Shown here: piece by piece, positions 1 through 5,909 of the stretch
Layout: each line of letters starts with the position of its first letter
How positions within the stretch are numbered: the first letter of the stretch is position 1
NCBI GenBank assembly: GCA_021804455.1
Contig: JAJZHT010000057.1
Span: 1 to 7,237 of the forward strand
Reading direction: 5' to 3'
From: Pseudomonadota bacterium
Lineage (GTDB): Bacteria; Pseudomonadota; Alphaproteobacteria; Paracaedibacterales; CAIULA01
Length of the DNA: 7,237 nt
Notes under the pieces: generated by a model
The model's input: only the letters and a program-made list of their open reading frames with translations
Databases searched by the model: none
Told to the model about the DNA's origin: nothing
Program-made: the position numbers and the translations under genes

Positions 1-16
1 GGCAAAAAAATGAAAT

Positions 17-50
17 TAACTTTTTATTAATCTTGGTTAAGAAAAAGTTA
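17..50 (-). terminator. AT-rich inverted repeat, possible second terminator after engB
   Basis: A perfect 9-bp inverted repeat (TAACTTTTT at 17-25, AAAAAGTTA at 42-50) extends after one A/G mismatch into TTAA (27-30) pairing with TTAA (37-40) around a 6-nt loop. On the minus strand, a run of seven T (4-10) follows about 6 nt after the stem. The stem has only one G-C pair, so it would be weak thermodynamically, and the gap to the T run is longer than in a classical intrinsic terminator. It may back up the hairpin at 67-90 or be a protein-binding dyad. Confidence 0.35.
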
Positions 51-66
51 GCAGACCAAACGTTTC

Positions 67-90
67 AAAAAAACTTACACTGTGCATAAG
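67..90 (-). terminator. Candidate rho-independent terminator of the rpmH-engB operon
   Basis: Read on the minus strand, 10 nt after the engB stop codon, CTTATGC and GTGTAAG form a 7-bp stem (74-90, two G-U wobbles) with a 3-nt loop, followed directly by seven T (67-73). Stem followed at once by a T run is the classical layout, and the position is right for the end of a five-gene operon. The stem is AU-rich, so efficiency may be modest. The left arm with the first loop bases also reads TTATGCACA, a DnaA-box-like 9-mer (81-89). Confidence 0.5.
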
Positions 91-99
91 GAACGGTTT

Positions 100-753
100 T
101 TATGAAGATCCGTTTTCTAGAAAACGACTTATTTCCAAACGCAATTCTTCCATGCCCTGTTTATTCCCCGCACTGGTTAAGATTACAAAAGGATAAGCTG
201 CGCCATGCTGACCTATAGACTGTTGAGTTTGCTCCAAAACAGCCTTCGCTTGCTTAGGGGAAATTTTATCAGCTTTTGTTAAAACAACTTGGTAAGAAAC
301 AGCCAGTTCATCCAAAAAGGTCATCATATCCTGATCATTGGGTTTAATTCCATGGCGACTGTCAACCAAAAGGTAGACCCGCTTAAGGTTCAAGCGATGC
401 TTCAGGTAAAACTGGATCAAATCCTGCCATTCAGCAACCAAATTTTTAGGGGCCTGAGCATATCCATAACCTGGCATGTCTACTAAAACAAGCTGTTCAT
501 TTAAGGAGAAAAAATTTAACTGTTGGGTACGACCCGGCGTATTAGAAGAACGAGCCAAACCCTGCCGATGCGTTAAGCCATTAATCAGGCTGGATTTTCC
601 AACATTCGAGCGCCCAATAAATCCAACCTCTGGCAAACCAAAATCTATCAAATCACTGGCTTTTTGAATCCCTCTTAAAAATCGACAAGACTGCTTAAAC
701 AGCCATTCTGCTTTTTGCTTGTCAAAAGCACGTTCTTGAGACTCTCCCACCAT
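100..753 (-). CDS. engB: EngB/YsxC (YihA) family ribosome-biogenesis GTPase
   Basis: 217-residue TRAFAC-class GTPase of the EngB family, which in studied bacteria binds and helps mature the large ribosomal subunit. All G motifs are visible: G1 GRSNVGKS (47-54), the switch I threonine in NTPGRT (71-76), G3 DMPG (92-95), G4 TKAD (159-162) and G5 TSA (193-195). GRSNVGKSSLIN and DMPGYGYA are signatures that separate EngB from Era and Der. The length is slightly above the usual roughly 200 residues. The ATG lies in a TAATG junction, sharing one base with the yidC stop. Only a purine-rich stretch (AAGAAAAAAG) precedes it, so translation probably depends on re-initiation by ribosomes finishing yidC. 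It is the last gene of the rpmH operon and is followed by hairpins. The engB-after-yidC order is an alphaproteobacterial trait. Confidence 0.96.
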   Translation of the reverse strand: MVGESQERAFDKQKAEWLFKQSCRFLRGIQKASDLIDFGLPEVGFIGRSNVGKSSLINGLTHRQGLARSSNTPGRTQQLNFFSLNEQLVLVDMPGYGYAQAPKNLVAEWQDLIQFYLKHRLNLKRVYLLVDSRHGIKPNDQDMMTFLDELAVSYQVVLTKADKISPKQAKAVLEQTQQSIGQHGAAYPFVILTSAGNKQGMEELRLEISRFLENGSS

Positions 754-2483
754 TACTTTTTTCTTTTGGAAGGTTTAGTAGCAGAAGACAAAACTTCGAC
801 AGTGGCCCGATGACTAGCACGACGCGTAATAAACCACTGCTGCCCAATGCTCAGAATATTGCTCCATGCCCAATAAATAACCAAACCAGCAGGGAATGAA
901 GAAAAAAGGTAGGTAAACATGATGGGCATAATCATCATCATCTTGGCCTGAGCTGGATCGGTCGGTTGCGGGTTTAAGCGCTGTTGTAAAACCATGGTAG
1001 CCCCCATAATCAAAGGCCATAATCCAATCATCAAAAAGGATGGGGGCGTCCAAGGGATCAATCCAAAAAGATTAAAAACAGAGGTTGGATCTGGTGCTGA
1101 CAAGTCATGGATCCAACCAAAAAAAGGTGCATGGCGCATTTCAATGGTAACGAAGAATACTTTGTACAGACAAAAGAAAATAGGTGCCTGAATCACCATC
1201 GGCAAACAGCCGGATAAAGGGTTAACTTTTTCTCGACGGTAGAAATCCATAAGTTCTTGATTCATTCGCACCTTATCGTGACCATAACGTTCTTTGATTT
1301 TTTCCATCTGCGGGCCCAAAACTTTCATACGCGCCATGGAATGAAACGATTTATTGGCCAAGGGTAAAAACAAAATTTTTACCAATATGGTCAAAACCAA
1401 AATAGCCAGCCCTAAATTTCCTAACAGCTGATGAAAAAATTCCAAAGCATAAAATAAAGGCTTTGTCAGGAAGTAAAACCAACCAAAATCCACGGCCAAA
1501 TCAAACCGATCAAATCCCAGTTTGCTTTCATAACCGTCTAACAGACGCAAAACCTTAGCTCCTGAAAAGGCATGCTGAGTTTGTTCTAAGGTCTGTCCTG
1601 GTTTTAGAGTTTGCCCATCATATTCGATTTGACAATAGAAAACAGGGTGAGTTCCTTCACCGCTAAATGTCGTATGAGTGATGGTTTTTTGATGAGGGAT
1701 CAAGGAAACAAGCCAATACTTATCCGTAAAACCAACCCATCCCCCTGTTGTGGATTGCTGGAGGCGTTTTTCTTTTAAAAGTTTATCGTAATCAAGTTCT
1801 TGAAGTCGACTGCCTAAAACGCCAACGGCACCCTCATGCAAAATGTAATAACCACTGGTTTCAGGTTTTCCAACACGCGTTATACGGCCATAAGATTTCA
1901 GCTGAATATCGGTTGAAGCATTGTTGGTCACACGATCCGTAATTGTAAACAAATAATTCTCGTCCACATGAAAAGTCCTTTCGAACTTCAGCCCCTCTCC
2001 ATTATTCCAAGAGAGTGTCACAGGGTGATCAGGACTTAAAGTAGTGTTTGGATCATCAAGAGTCCAAACACTGTGAGCATCGGGAAATTTAGCTGTTCCA
2101 AGCCACCCAAAATCAATAAAATAGGCGGATTTTGATCGCTCTGGCGTCAAAAGAGTAATTTCTGGACTGTCTGGGTTAGGAGTTTCATGATAATCTACCA
2201 GCATTAAATCATCCAAACGAGCCCCCATTAAATTAATCGAGCCATGAATTTTGGGAGTATGAATCTTAACCCTTTGACTCAGGGCCAAAGCCTGAGAGCG
2301 TTCTAAAATTTCGTTAGATATCTTTGGTTGAGAAGATGTTCCCGTGTTCTCTTCTACAAGGGGAGGAGACGTAGGAACGATGCTATTTTGTGGAGACTTA
2401 GAGCCTTCGTAAAAATATTGAAACCCAAATAAAATAGCCAAAGATAAACCCATGGCAACAATAAGATTTTTATTTTCAGACAT
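753..2483 (-). CDS. yidC: Membrane protein insertase YidC (Oxa1/Alb3/YidC family)
   Basis: 576-residue inner-membrane insertase that works alone or with SecYEG to insert and fold membrane proteins. The layout is the Gram-negative form: an N-terminal membrane segment (about 7-25, LIVAMGLSLAILFGFQYFY), a Pro/Ser/Thr-rich linker (about 28-55), the large periplasmic P1 beta domain (about 70-325), and the conserved insertase core (about 335-555). The core shows the membrane segment LGNLGLAILVLTILVKILFLPL (355-376), the cytoplasmic coiled hairpin with SMARMKVLGPQMEKIKERYG (382-401), EKVNPLSGCLPMVIQAPIFF (418-437), and FSSFPAGLVIYWAWSN (527-542). By motif alignment, the positive residue of the hydrophilic groove (Arg366 of E. 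coli) is Lys369 here. A basic tail (KPSKRKK) ends the protein, a region that can contact ribosomes. An AGGA site lies 19-bp-gap side, about 6 nt before the ATG. The gene follows yidD and overlaps engB by one base. Confidence 0.97.
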   Translation of the reverse strand: MSENKNLIVAMGLSLAILFGFQYFYEGSKSPQNSIVPTSPPLVEENTGTSSQPKISNEILERSQALALSQRVKIHTPKIHGSINLMGARLDDLMLVDYHETPNPDSPEITLLTPERSKSAYFIDFGWLGTAKFPDAHSVWTLDDPNTTLSPDHPVTLSWNNGEGLKFERTFHVDENYLFTITDRVTNNASTDIQLKSYGRITRVGKPETSGYYILHEGAVGVLGSRLQELDYDKLLKEKRLQQSTTGGWVGFTDKYWLVSLIPHQKTITHTTFSGEGTHPVFYCQIEYDGQTLKPGQTLEQTQHAFSGAKVLRLLDGYESKLGFDRFDLAVDFGWFYFLTKPLFYALEFFHQLLGNLGLAILVLTILVKILFLPLANKSFHSMARMKVLGPQMEKIKERYGHDKVRMNQELMDFYRREKVNPLSGCLPMVIQAPIFFCLYKVFFVTIEMRHAPFFGWIHDLSAPDPTSVFNLFGLIPWTPPSFLMIGLWPLIMGATMVLQQRLNPQPTDPAQAKMMMIMPIMFTYLFSSFPAGLVIYWAWSNILSIGQQWFITRRASHRATVEVLSSATKPSKRKK

Positions 2484-2502
2484 AATTTTCCTAAGAGTGG
2501 AA

Positions 2503-2790
2503 TTAGAAATGTTTGTTCAAAGATTTGGATGAAGCAGACTCATTCGCTGGCTTAACAGCCGGGACAGGATCATATCCCCAAGAAGGTCCCAACTGTTTGG
2601 TTAATTTTTCATAAGGATGACATCTTGCCAACCTTTTAAGGGTTAACCATAAACCTTTTCCTAAACCATGACACTCAATAGAATGGATGGCATAACGTGA
2701 ACATGTTGGATCAAACCGACATCGCCGAGGGAAAAAAGGAGAAATCATCCATCGATACAAATGAATCAAGCTAATGATTAAGCGTTTCAT
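2503..2790 (-). CDS. yidD: Membrane protein insertion efficiency factor YidD
   Basis: 95-residue member of the small YidD family (often about 70-90 residues), a membrane-associated protein that helps YidC-dependent insertion in E. coli. Visible hallmarks are an N-terminal amphipathic or hydrophobic helix with YRWMISPFFPRRCRF (12-26), the cysteine-containing FDPTCSRYA (26-34), the LKRLARCHPY motif (51-60) and the closing GYDPVP (72-77). The conserved cysteines are C24, C30 and C57; C40 is extra. After VP comes a Ser/Asn-rich tail of about 18 residues. The start ATG overlaps the rnpA stop in an ATGA junction, with AGGA 5 nt upstream, so translation is likely coupled to rnpA. It sits between rnpA and yidC as in most bacteria. 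Confidence 0.95.
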   Translation of the reverse strand: MKRLIISLIHLYRWMISPFFPRRCRFDPTCSRYAIHSIECHGLGKGLWLTLKRLARCHPYEKLTKQLGPSWGYDPVPAVKPANESASSKSLNKHF

Positions 2791-3209
2791 AAGGATCCTT
2801 TATTCATATATTCTAAGGCTGATTCCGGAAACGCTGGAAGATGCTTTAAACAGCGTCTAATCGCCACCAAAAAATCCCTCTCAAGACACTGAAAATCAGC
2901 CGTCACAGTCGCAGGGACAGCAATAAGTACAAAATCTAGATCAAAAGGGAAAACACCCTGGTAAGTTTCATCCAGTTTCTTACTTAAATACTGACAAGCA
3001 AGAGCCCTTAATCTTCTTTTTGCTTTGTTCCTTTTAACCGCATTTCCCACACGACGACTAGCCGTGAACCCAACCCTTATCTTTATCGTTTTATCAGATT
3101 TTTCTAAGGAGGGACAACACTGAACAAGCATCGTTGAGGTTTTTGCGACCACTCCTTTACCAGCCACCCGAAGAAATTCTGAACGCTTTTTAAGGCGGGT
3201 TAATGCCAT
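2787..3209 (-). CDS. rnpA: Ribonuclease P protein component
   Basis: 140-residue basic protein that binds the RNase P RNA and assists 5' maturation of tRNA precursors. The diagnostic RNR motif is intact: RRVGNAVKRNKAKRRLR (52-68). Upstream is the usual N-terminal LKKRSEFLRVAGKG (6-19), and downstream LDFVLIAVPATV (91-102) followed by the last helix DFLVAIRRCLKHL (112-124). It is somewhat longer than many homologues (about 110-130), mainly through a loop at about 32-42 and a C-terminal tail of about 16 residues. A short AGG site sits 6 nt before the ATG. The gene starts 14 bp after rpmH and overlaps yidD by 4 bp, so it is co-transcribed with both. Confidence 0.96.
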   Translation of the reverse strand: MALTRLKKRSEFLRVAGKGVVAKTSTMLVQCCPSLEKSDKTIKIRVGFTASRRVGNAVKRNKAKRRLRALACQYLSKKLDETYQGVFPFDLDFVLIAVPATVTADFQCLERDFLVAIRRCLKHLPAFPESALEYMNKGSL

Positions 3210-3223
3210 TCAAGGCCTATCTT

Positions 3224-3358
3224 TTAAGCAGAAAGCCTTTTACGCCCTTTTGCGCGACGAGCCGCGATAACGCGACGTCCCCCAACAGTCGCCATCCGTG
3301 CACGAAAACCGTGACGACGTTTCCTTACAATACGGCTTGGTTGATATGTTCTTTTCAC
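3224..3358 (-). CDS. rpmH: 50S ribosomal protein L34 (bL34)
   Basis: 44-residue ribosomal protein of the large subunit, read directly from the reverse strand. It begins with the family signature [20 protein letters not shown] and continues [21 protein letters not shown] to RLSA and TAA. The length and the Arg/Lys-rich composition match the family almost exactly. The start is GTG (3356-3358): family proteins begin M-KRTYQPS at exactly this point, no in-frame ATG is nearby, and an AGGA site lies 8 nt upstream. It is the first gene of the rpmH-rnpA-yidD-yidC-engB operon, with a promoter at 3404-3432. Confidence 0.97.
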   Translation of the reverse strand: MKRTYQPSRIVRKRRHGFRARMATVGGRRVIAARRAKGRKRLSA

Positions 3359-3366
3359 AACAACTA

Positions 3367-3370
3367 TCCT
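3367..3370 (-). promoter_or_regulatory. Shine-Dalgarno site of rpmH
   Basis: Minus-strand AGGA, 8 nt before the GTG codon at 3356-3358. It supports the GTG as the true start of rpmH, because the reading frame upstream offers no ATG. Confidence 0.7.
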
Positions 3371-3403
3371 ATTTTTCTAGTCTCTATAGATTTTCTGAAC
3401 CAT

Positions 3404-3432
3404 ATCATAATCCTTGGTTTTTTCGCAAACAA
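3404..3432 (-). promoter_or_regulatory. Candidate sigma-70-type promoter of the rpmH operon
   Basis: On the minus strand, TTGTTT (3427-3432) and TATGAT (3404-3409) are separated by exactly 17 bp. The -10 box matches the consensus at five of six positions and the -35 at three, including TTG. Transcription would start near 3397, giving a leader of about 38 nt before rpmH with an SD site inside it. Position and spacing fit a strong ribosomal-protein operon promoter, but no experiment or alignment supports it here. Confidence 0.5.
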
Positions 3433-3469
3433 AAAACTCTAGCCTGCTTTTCTGGTGTATGGTAAGCAT

Positions 3470-3485
3470 TCTAGATAGCTCTAGA
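3470..3485. repeat. TCTAGA-TAGC-TCTAGA dyad in the divergent spacer
   Basis: Two copies of the 6-bp palindrome TCTAGA (3470-3475 and 3480-3485) lie 4 bp apart, centres 10 bp apart, about one helical turn. They sit about 52 bp before the start codon of the PhzF-family gene and about 38 bp behind the -35 box of the rpmH promoter. They could be an operator for a dimeric regulator or form a 6-bp hairpin with a TAGC loop in a leader transcript. I see no convincing promoter for the plus-strand gene in this 179-bp spacer. Confidence 0.35.
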
Positions 3486-3537
3486 CAAGGATTTAGGATC
3501 GCTGTCGTTTAACGGTTCTGCGTAAGAAATGTGATTT

Positions 3538-4335
3538 ATGAAAATTTGGCTTGTTGACGCCTTTACCAATAAGGCATTTAAAGGAAATCCTGCCGGAATT
3601 TTCTTGGTAGAACAATTCCCCGATGCTACGACCATGCAAACCGTTGCCGCTGAAATGAATTGGTCAGAAACGGCCTTTGTCACACAAAAAGCAGAACATC
3701 ACTTTCATATTCGCTGGTTCTCTCCTAAAGATGAAGCACCTTTATGTGGTCATGCAACCTTGGCAGCTGCCCATATCTTATGGCAACAGGGACGTGTTCA
3801 GGCCGATTTTATAACCTTTGATTCTTTAGGGGGATTATTAACGGCCGAACGCCATGCCGATGGTTGGATTTATCTTAACTTTCCTTCCCGCAAAATAGAA
3901 TCTTGCCCCCTGCCTGACCTTCTTTATGAAGCCTTAGGTGAATTAACCGTTCAATCGGTGTACAAGGATGATCTTTTGTATGTTGTTGTCTTGCGAGAAA
4001 TGCAGGATGTTGTTGATCTAAAACCTAATTTATCCCTTATTGAGCAAATAGACTGTCGAGCTGTCGCTGTAACGGCTTTTGCCGAGAAACCCTATGATTT
4101 TACGTCAAGATACTTTGCACCCAAAGTGGGCATTCCTGAAGACCCAGTCTGTGGTTCAGCACACTGCCGATTAACGCCTTTTTGGGCTGAAAGACTCAAT
4201 AAAAATTCTTTATTGGCCTATCAGGCCTCTCCCCGGGGAGGTGTCCTCAAACTTAATTTGATGGGGGACCGAGTTTTAATTGGCGGACAGGCCACAACAG
4301 TCTGTCAAGGCGAGTTATTGGTTAAGATCTCATGA
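3538..4335 (+). CDS. PhzF-family isomerase/epimerase-like protein
   Basis: 265-residue protein of the PhzF family, which has the diaminopimelate-epimerase fold (two similar alpha/beta halves). Family signatures are present in order: VDAFTNKAFKGNPAGI (6-21), the loop WSETAFV (42-48) with the catalytic glutamate E44, PLCGHATLAAAH (68-79), and GIPEDPVCGSAHC (198-210) with D202. E44 corresponds to the glutamate that acts in proton transfer in the phenazine enzyme PhzF. No phenazine genes are nearby, and most members of this widespread family have no known substrate, so a role in phenazine synthesis should not be assumed. Two cysteines, C70 and C205, lie in the active-site motifs. An in-frame TGA just upstream excludes a longer start; the ribosome site is weak. 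The stop overlaps the next gene in ATGA, implying coupled translation. Confidence 0.9.
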   Translation: MKIWLVDAFTNKAFKGNPAGIFLVEQFPDATTMQTVAAEMNWSETAFVTQKAEHHFHIRWFSPKDEAPLCGHATLAAAHILWQQGRVQADFITFDSLGGLLTAERHADGWIYLNFPSRKIESCPLPDLLYEALGELTVQSVYKDDLLYVVVLREMQDVVDLKPNLSLIEQIDCRAVAVTAFAEKPYDFTSRYFAPKVGIPEDPVCGSAHCRLTPFWAERLNKNSLLAYQASPRGGVLKLNLMGDRVLIGGQATTVCQGELLVKIS

Positions 4336-5075
4336 TGATTCAAGCGCTTCGTTCTTTTTGTTTTGATGGTATGGCCTATGTTCTTACAGGTCTTTTTATA
4401 ATTTTTTGCACGCTTGTTTTTCCCTTTCTTTCTCATTTAAAGCGTTTTTACTTGTATCAATCCTTTATGAAGTTTCTACTTTGGCTTGCAAAAACGGTTC
4501 TAGGCCTAAAATATCAAGTTTTAGACAAACAGTACTTAGAAGAAACTGCCAAAAACGGCCCCTGCATCCTTGCCTGCAAACATCAATCTGTTTGGGAAAC
4601 ACTTGTGGTGTCGAGTTTTTTAAAAGATTTCACCATCGTATTAAAAAAAGAACTGAAAAATATTCCTTTATATGGACTTTTTCTAAAAAATCTTGACATG
4701 ATTTTTATAGATCGTCAGGCTCGATCCCAAGCCGTCAAAAACCTTATTATTCAGGGTCGTCAGGCTTTTAAAGCAAAAAAATCGATTATTATTTTTCCAG
4801 AAGGAACACGTTCTATACCAGGCACTGTAACAACTTATCACCCGGGGATTGCCTTGTTATACCAAGATTTAAAAATCCCTGTTGTCCCCATAGCGCTAAA
4901 CTCAGGCCTGTTTTGGGGACGTCGTTCCATGGTGAAAAAATCGGGTTTAATCACGCTGCAATTTCTTCCTCCCATTCAGCCAGGATTAGATCGAAATGAG
5001 TTTATGAACAGGCTTCAAGACAACCTTGAAACAGCTTGCCAAAAATTGAATGAATCGGTTCAAAAGACAGATTAA
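4332..5075 (+). CDS. plsC: 1-acyl-sn-glycerol-3-phosphate acyltransferase (PlsC/LPLAT family)
   Basis: 247-residue inner-membrane acyltransferase predicted to convert lysophosphatidic acid to phosphatidic acid, the precursor of membrane phospholipids. A hydrophobic N-terminus (about 12-34) would anchor it in the membrane. Acyltransferase motifs appear in order: motif I CKHQSVWETL (82-91) with H84 and E89 in H-x4-E form instead of the commoner H-x4-D, motif II MIFIDRQAR (123-131), motif III IIFPEGTRSIPG (153-164), and motif IV IPVVPIALNSGLFWGR (182-197). The KHQSxWET and ALNSGLFWGR forms are, as I recall, usual in one proteobacterial subgroup of PlsC. The start overlaps the preceding stop as ATGATG, so either of two adjacent ATG codons may serve. 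A related lysophospholipid acyltransferase with another acceptor cannot be excluded, hence the gene symbol is a best guess. Confidence 0.88.
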   Translation: MMIQALRSFCFDGMAYVLTGLFIIFCTLVFPFLSHLKRFYLYQSFMKFLLWLAKTVLGLKYQVLDKQYLEETAKNGPCILACKHQSVWETLVVSSFLKDFTIVLKKELKNIPLYGLFLKNLDMIFIDRQARSQAVKNLIIQGRQAFKAKKSIIIFPEGTRSIPGTVTTYHPGIALLYQDLKIPVVPIALNSGLFWGRRSMVKKSGLITLQFLPPIQPGLDRNEFMNRLQDNLETACQKLNESVQKTD

Positions 5076-5092
5076 TTTTTTGATTGTAACTC

Positions 5093-5113
5093 GGGCTTGT
5101 ACAAAAAAAGCCT
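5093..5113 (+). other. Small hairpin in the plsC-kdsB spacer
   Basis: GGCTT (5094-5098) and AAGCC (5108-5112) pair across a 9-nt loop, extendable by one G-T pair. Only three T follow, so it is a poor terminator. It overlaps the 8-bp palindrome TTGTACAA (5097-5104). The 81-bp spacer breaks the tight packing on either side and could hold a separate kdsB promoter, but I could not find a pair of boxes good enough to call. Confidence 0.2.
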
Positions 5114-5145
5114 TTACATTAGAGTACCCTTGAAAAAACATAAAT

Positions 5146-5149
5146 AGGA
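5146..5149 (+). promoter_or_regulatory. Shine-Dalgarno site of kdsB
   Basis: AGGA with a 7-nt spacer to the ATG at 5157; it fixes the kdsB start, since the protein motif IPSRLAS begins only 10 residues later, as in the family. Confidence 0.7.
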
Positions 5150-5156
5150 TTTAAAA

Positions 5157-5906
5157 ATGTCTGCTTTTGAACCTTTAATTGTCATTCCTTCTCGCTTGGC
5201 TTCCGTGCGCCTGGAACGTAAACCCCTGGAACTTATTGAAGGGGAGCCCATGATCGTCCACGTTATGCAAAGAGCTGTCGAGGCACAGATGGGCCCTGTC
5301 GTCGTCGCCTGTTGCGGGCCAGAAATTGCAGACGTGGTTGAAAAAAAAGGTGGTGTGGCGATTGTAACGGACCCCAATTTACCCTCAGGAACAGACAGAA
5401 TATGGGCTGCTGTAGAAAGTCTTTCTGAAAACCTTCAGCCTGATATTATTGTTAACTTGCAAGGCGACCTACCGAACATCAATGTTGAAACATTACGGGC
5501 TGTATTACGCCCTTTGGAAAACCCCGAGGTTGATATTTCAACCGTAGCTTCTGTTATCAAAAATCCAGAAGAAATTACCAATCCCAACGTGGTTAAAATT
5601 GCTCTAGCCAAAGAAACAGAACATCGGGGGCGAGGTCTTTATTTTTCACGTCAGGCGATTCCGTTTGAGGCGCCAACTTATTATCATCATATTGGGGTTT
5701 ATGCTTATCGCTATAAAGCCTTAAAACGTTTTGTATCTTTACCTGCTTCTCCCCTGGAGAAAGCAGAACGTTTAGAACAACTGCGTGCCTTAGAAGACGG
5801 TATGAGAATCGATGTCGAGCTTGTTGAGACCATTCCCCAAAGCGTTGATACCCTGTCTGATCTCAACTCTGTTAGGGCTTGGTTCCAAAATCAAAGAGCT
5901 GTTTAA
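5157..5906 (+). CDS. kdsB: 3-deoxy-manno-octulosonate cytidylyltransferase (CMP-KDO synthetase)
   Basis: 249-residue cytosolic enzyme that joins CTP and KDO to CMP-KDO, the activated sugar used for the inner core of lipopolysaccharide. Length matches the family. Motifs in order: nucleotide-binding IPSRLASVRLERKPL (10-24), SGTDRIW (77-83), LQGDLPNI (101-108) with metal-binding D104, NPNVVKI (142-148), YFSRQAIPF (162-170), HHIGVYAYRYKAL (177-189), PLEKAERLEQLRALE (199-213) and VDTLSDL (230-236) with D231. HxGxYAYR and PLExxExLEQLRALE separate it from other nucleotidyltransferases. QGDLP in place of the enterobacterial QGDEP fits an alphaproteobacterial source. The N-terminal loop has ER where PG or PN is usual. 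AGGA lies 7 nt before the ATG. It is 3 bp from the downstream phosphoesterase, so both are probably co-transcribed. Confidence 0.96.
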   Translation: MSAFEPLIVIPSRLASVRLERKPLELIEGEPMIVHVMQRAVEAQMGPVVVACCGPEIADVVEKKGGVAIVTDPNLPSGTDRIWAAVESLSENLQPDIIVNLQGDLPNINVETLRAVLRPLENPEVDISTVASVIKNPEEITNPNVVKIALAKETEHRGRGLYFSRQAIPFEAPTYYHHIGVYAYRYKALKRFVSLPASPLEKAERLEQLRALEDGMRIDVELVETIPQSVDTLSDLNSVRAWFQNQRAV

Positions 5907-5909
5907 ATA

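Noticed and set aside
16..30. TTAA-N7-TTAA, a CtrA-box-like pattern
   Set aside because: The flanking C of the CtrA consensus is missing on both strands, and TTAA pairs are frequent in an AT-rich hairpin such as this.
289..667. Two plus-strand open frames (289-486, 476-667) opposite engB
   Set aside because: They lie wholly antisense to a gene with all GTPase motifs and have no ribosome site or recognisable domain.
814..1942. Small open frames inside yidC on either strand (814-1053, 994-1191, 1748-1942)
   Set aside because: They are alternate-frame or antisense readings of the conserved YidC sequence.
3203..3442. 79-codon plus-strand open frame across the rpmH region
   Set aside because: It is antisense to rpmH, whose 44 residues match bL34 nearly perfectly, and its translation resembles no family.
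3471..3683. 70-codon minus-strand open frame across the phzF start
   Set aside because: It overlaps the conserved PhzF N-terminus and shows no family motif; it has no better start or ribosome site.
4406..5377. Open frames at 4406-4696 (plus) and 5114-5377 (minus)
   Set aside because: They are out of frame or antisense to plsC and kdsB and carry no recognisable domain.
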